The notes beneath the pieces are model-generated. The model ran no database searches. It worked only from the letters and a program-made list of their open reading frames with translations, and was not told the origin of the DNA. A stretch of 12,617 bases of DNA from Pleurotus djamor (Eukaryota > Basidiomycota > Agaricomycetes > Agaricales > Pleurotaceae). The position numbers were made by a program, and so were the translations under genes. The stretch covers positions 1-12,617 of the forward strand of contig JAPEVF010000148.1 in the NCBI GenBank assembly GCA_029747585.1, written 5' to 3'. Every line of letters begins with the position of its first letter. The stretch's first letter is position 1. Of this stretch, positions 9,084 through 12,617 are shown one piece after another.

Positions 9084-9773
9084 GGAGCGGAGTACTCTGA
9101 GTCAACCTCACTGTNNNTTNNNCNNCNGGGAAGTTGTGTTGGACATGGAAGCNACATGGAAGGGCTTTTATATATAACTAAAGGATACAGTTTGGGACGG
9201 CAAGTAGCAGGCACCTAAGAAAATATGTAGAGGCGGAAGCCTCGGGTGAANGGGGGGGATTAGTAGGGCTAGGGGAGGTCTGCGTGAGTCTTCGGTGAAG
9301 CGGGAAGTAAACCCGTGGGAAGGCTCATGCGTTCCACTCCTAGTCAGGGGGCACTGTCCTATCTCGTGACCGCGTACTTTTGTCAAGTGGCAGTGCCCTA
9401 CGTACGTGGAACCTCCCTCAGTACTCAGTTGGCCTTGAACGTTTGAACCTTTATCCCATTGTCCTCTCGAGTCTGAACCATTACTCCTCCTTCGAATGCA
9501 CCATATCAGTCCAGCGAATAGATCATTTCATTGACTTGGTCAGCCGAGCTTGGTTAGTTGACTCTCGATCGCCAATCAGTGGAGAAATTCATTGGGCATT
9601 GTCACCATCCTAATGGACTCGGAGGCTCAGGGCGGACTCATATGTTGAGCCTCGGAAAGTGCTTTTGATGGCTTCACTTGGCTTCGCCGATTTAGTGTTG
9701 TTTCAGACGAGATTGCAGTGCACTAAATATGGGCGGCCCAGCCAAACAAGAGGAGATGGGAGGCCGTATTTTC

Positions 9774-10046
9774 TGAGTCAGATGGGTAATTGATCCGTTC
9801 CCGACTCAAACGAGCGTTGATGTTGGAGATATTTGACTCAATGCTCGTCACGACTGCCCCAAGTTTGTATTACTAGTAAAACTTCCTCTCTCCTACTTAC
9901 AACGCGTCCAAGGAGCATTGTTCTTTCTTTGTCTAGGTTTTCAGGCATCTCACTGTCTTGTGTATCCACCTTTTCCTCTCCATCAGCCTTCCAAGTGAGT
10001 CATCTATGATCTATGTTCCCGAGGCCCGGAAGCGATGAATGACTCA
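9774..10046. promoter_or_regulatory. Cluster of four Gcn4/AP-1-type TGA(C/G)TCA sites upstream of eEF2
   Basis: Perfect 7-base matches lie at 9774-9780 (TGAGTCA), 9834-9840 (TGACTCA), 9996-10002 (TGAGTCA) and 10040-10046 (TGACTCA). One-mismatch relatives also occur, such as CGACTCA near 9802. By family knowledge this is the core site of bZIP activators such as Gcn4/CpcA. Only four other perfect matches were noticed in the rest of the window, two of them inside introns. The distance to the eEF2 start (about 180-450 bp) suits upstream activation. Confidence 0.45.
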
Positions 10047-10117
10047 AATGCGGCATTTCTAAATTTAGATTCGCCTCCTCGTCACTCACGGTCCCGAATC
10101 AAGTTTCACCAAGTTAC

Positions 10118-10159
10118 TTATAAGTTCAACTCTAAACCTTTCAAGGCCACACCAATTGG
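10118..10159 (+). promoter_or_regulatory. Candidate core promoter of eEF2
   Basis: A TATA-like TTATAAG lies at 10118-10124 and a palindromic CCAATTGG at 10152-10159, about 109 and 75 bp before the start codon. A CT-rich stretch follows, as often seen before highly expressed fungal genes. Assignment rests on position and motif only. Confidence 0.35.
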
Positions 10160-10226
10160 AATATATCTTGCCCTTTCATATCCTCACAAATCGCCGCAGA
10201 CTTCAATTTGACCATATTTCGCTAGC

Positions 10227-12601
10227 ATGGTGTAAGTCAGGTCATACACCCCCTATCTTCCAATACTTACCTGACTTTCGATGAATTAGGAACTTCACCG
10301 TAGGTGGGTACATTACGAACATCGTTTGGATTCAATGAAAATATGGACCCATGTGTTCCGTCAGATCAAATCCGCGCTCTTATGGATCGTCCGACCAACA
10401 TCCGTAATATGAGTGTCATAGCCCATGGTGAGCCCCAAAGCTTCCCCTAGCGGAGCCACGTACTTACCTTGAATCCAACAATTAGTTGATCACGGAAAGT
10501 CGACGCTTACCGACTCATTGATCTCGAAGGCTGGTATCATCGCCTCGGCCCAGGCTGGTCAAGCTAAGGTCATGGACACCAGGCCCGACGAACAAGAACG
10601 CGGCATCACAATCAAATCAACGGCCATTTCTATGTATTTTGAATTAGACAAGGAGGACATATCAGCCATCAAGCAAAAAACCGAAGGTGGGCTTATTCCT
10701 CCGTCAGACGTTCATATGCTTACCCAGCGCCGAAAGGGTCTGGATTCTTGATCAACCTGATTGATTCCCCCGGTCATGTCGACTTTTCGTCCGAGGTTAC
10801 GGCAGCTCTTCGTGTCACTGACGGTGCCCTTGTTGTTGTCGACTGCATCGAAGGGGTCTGTGTTCAGACCGATACGGTCCTTCGTCAGGCCCTTACCGAA
10901 CGCATCAAACCTGTCGTCGTCATCAACAAAGTCGATCGCGCTCTCCTTGAACTCTTTGTCGACAAGGAAACCCTTTACCAAACATTCCAACGGACTATCG
11001 AATCCATAAACGTGACTATCTCCACCTATGCCGACAACGCCTTAGGTGATGCCCAAGTTTACCCCGACAAAGGCACTGTTGCTTTTGGTTCCGGGCTCCA
11101 CGGTTGGGCCTTTACTCTCCGTCAATTCGCTTCTCGATATGCGAAGAAATTCGGCGTGGATAAGGAGAAGATGATGACCAAACTTTGGGGCGAGAACTTC
11201 TTCAACCCGGCCACTCGTAAGTGGTCGACGAAGAATGTTGACCAAGATGGGAAGCCTCTCGAGCGCGGATTCAACATGTTTGTCCTCGATCCCATCTACA
11301 AAATATTCCACGCAATCTTCAGCTCCAACCGAGATGGTATCGACACTATCCTCGAAAAGCTCGATGTCAAACTCACGAGCAGCGAACGAGACCTTGATGG
11401 CAAGCCCCTGTTCAAAGCCATCATGCGCAAGTTCCTACCAGCAGGAGATGCTTTACTCGAGATGATTGTCATCAACCTCCCTTCTCCCGCTACCGCCCAG
11501 CGTTATCGCGTCGAAACTCTCTATGAAGGCCCTATGGACGACGAGTCCGCCATCGGAATTCGCGACTGTGACGCCAACGGTCCTCTTGTTTGCTACATCT
11601 CCAAAATGGTTCCTACCTCTGAAAAGGGACGCTTCTACGCCTTCGGACGTGTCTTCTCAGGCACTGTTCGCGCTGGTCCCAAAATCCGTATTCAGGGTCC
11701 CGATTACGTTCCTGGAAGGAAGACGGACCTCTTCATCAAGTCCGTTCAACGCACCATCTTGATGATGGGTCGAACGACGGAGCCGATAGAGGACTGTCCC
11801 GCTGGAAATATCGTGGGTCTTGCCGGTATCGACCAATTCCTACTCAAGAGCGGTACCCTGACCTCATCGGAGACCGCCCACAATATGAAGGTCATGAAAT
11901 TCTCTGTCTCTCCGGTGGTTCAAGTCGCCGTTGAAGTCAGGGTCCCTTCCGACTTGCCTAAGCTGGCTGANGGACTCAAACGTCTTTCAAAGTCAGATCC
12001 TTGTGTTCAAGTGTGGACAGTTGGTGATACTGGGGANCATATCGTTGCTGGTGCNGGAGANNTGCACTTGGAGATATGTCTGAAGGTANNGTTTTNCAAA
12101 TNCCGNGCTCTATCGTCGCGGTCGTTGTACGAACCTAACGNATNCCTCGCTCAGGATCTTCAAGAAGAGCACGCTGGTGTCNCGCTCAAGATTTCCGATC
12201 CCATCGTTCCTTACCGCGAGACCGTCAAGGCCGAATCTTCAATAGTCGCCCTCGCNAAGTCGCAGAACAAGCACAATCGTCTTTATGTCAAGGCTATGCC
12301 CTTAGGCGAGGAGCTTACTAGGGCGATTGAAGACGGAAATNTCAAGAGTCGGGATGANTTCAAAGCTCGGGCGCGGNTCCTCGCAGACGAATACGGATGG
12401 GANAACACNGAAGCACGTAAAATCTGGTGCTTTGGCCCAGACACGACNGGTCCAAATCTGTTCGTCGACGCGACCAAGGGNGTTCAATACCTGAACGAAG
12501 TCAAGGAACATTGTGTGACNGCATTCCAATGGGCTACCAAGGAAGGNGTCTGCGCCGAGGAACCCATGCGTGGTGTTCGCTTCAANCTTCTAGATGCCAC
12601 G
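10227..12601 (+). CDS. eEF2: Translation elongation factor 2 (eEF2), 3' end beyond window
   Basis: GTPase that drives ribosomal translocation in the cytoplasm. Exons: 10227-10231 (ATGGT), 10290-10303 (14 bases), 10365-10427, 10486-10686, 10737-12085, 12155-12601, giving the first 693 residues of about 843. The next intron starts GTAAG at 12602. G-domain motifs: P-loop AHVDHGKST (26-34), switch [10 protein letters not shown] (65-73), DSPGH (104-108), NKVD (158-161, the same numbers as in yeast). Later blocks include [48 protein letters not shown] and [20 protein letters not shown]. The sequence stops at LLDAT, a few residues before the diphthamide histidine. Odd points: KVMDTR replaces the usual RFTDTR around residue 57; one extra residue lies near [10 protein letters not shown]; intron 4 can use AAAG (10736) or CAG (10727), and the former gives the family length. 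Many single ambiguous bases after 11970. It could be a diverged second copy, but no break is seen. Confidence 0.95.
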
Positions 12602-12617
12602 GTAAGNGAATGCACNC

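Larger units (their letters stand above)
9084..10226. other. Gene-free interval between F-box gene and eEF2
   Basis: This is the longest non-coding stretch in the window (1,143 bp). It holds the F-box 3' end, with ambiguous bases at 9115-9127, and the eEF2 upstream region. Small reading frames here lack ATG starts or recognisable content. Seen in it: a 5-bp hairpin with a GGAA loop (9230-9243), an 8-bp inverted repeat at 9349-9356/9391-9398, another at 9622-9629/9646-9653, and four TGA(C/G)TCA sites at 9774-10046. No transfer RNA, transposon ends or long repeats were seen. Confidence 0.6.

Noticed and set aside
9380..9613. Plus-strand frame of 77 codons in the intergenic region
   Set aside because: Begins with TTG, not ATG, and has no recognisable motif or splice partner.
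9349..9653. Two 8-bp inverted repeats (9349-9356/9391-9398 and 9622-9629/9646-9653)
   Set aside because: In 1.1 kb of sequence about one such pair within 50 bases is expected by chance; no flanking duplication or conserved arrangement supports a mobile element or a terminator.
1..12617. CRISPR array, transposon, tRNA or rRNA genes
   Set aside because: No regularly spaced repeats, terminal repeats, transposase-like frames or recognisable RNA gene folds were seen; the content is ordinary fungal housekeeping genes.

Overview
This is an ordinary stretch of a fungal nuclear genome, most likely a basidiomycete of the Agaricomycetes type. The evidence is densely packed genes with many very short introns (49-69 bp, GT-AG), an F-box protein of the kind greatly expanded in mushrooms, and a fungal CorA-like membrane protein. 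The species cannot be told from the sequence. Base quality is poor at several points: ambiguous bases lie at 194-206, 4593, 9115-9127 and 9251, and are scattered through the last ~650 bases, so exact residues there are uncertain.

Layout, left to right. (1) 58-1842, plus strand: a citrate/arsenite-type (ArsB/NhaD, CitMHS fold) membrane transporter whose N-terminus is unresolved. (2) 2198-4011, minus: the regulatory subunit of the NEDD8-activating E1 enzyme (NAE1/ULA1), rebuilt here as six exons encoding 508 residues. (3) 4243-6443, minus: a CorA-like divalent-cation transporter-type protein, rebuilt as nine exons encoding 582 residues and carrying the GMN motif. (4) 6724-7344, minus: PSF1, the GINS-complex subunit needed for DNA replication, with no intron. 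(5) 7497-9083, plus: an intronless F-box protein, divergent from PSF1 across a 152-bp shared upstream region. (6) 9084-10226: a 1.1-kb gene-free interval holding a cluster of TGA(C/G)TCA sites. (7) 10227-12601, plus: translation elongation factor 2, six exons visible, cut off by the window edge just before the diphthamide loop.

The genes do not form a pathway. NAE1 and the F-box protein both belong to ubiquitin-like regulation: NEDD8 activates cullins, and F-box proteins are substrate receptors of cullin-RING ligases. They are separated by unrelated genes, so the proximity is probably chance. I found no CRISPR array, transposon, RNA gene or new biological system. The points worth a second look are the bZIP-type site cluster upstream of eEF2, a Thr-to-Met change at the regulatory phosphosite position of eEF2, two introns with AAAG acceptors (one with an in-frame alternative 9 bases away), and a short overlapping upstream reading frame at NAE1.
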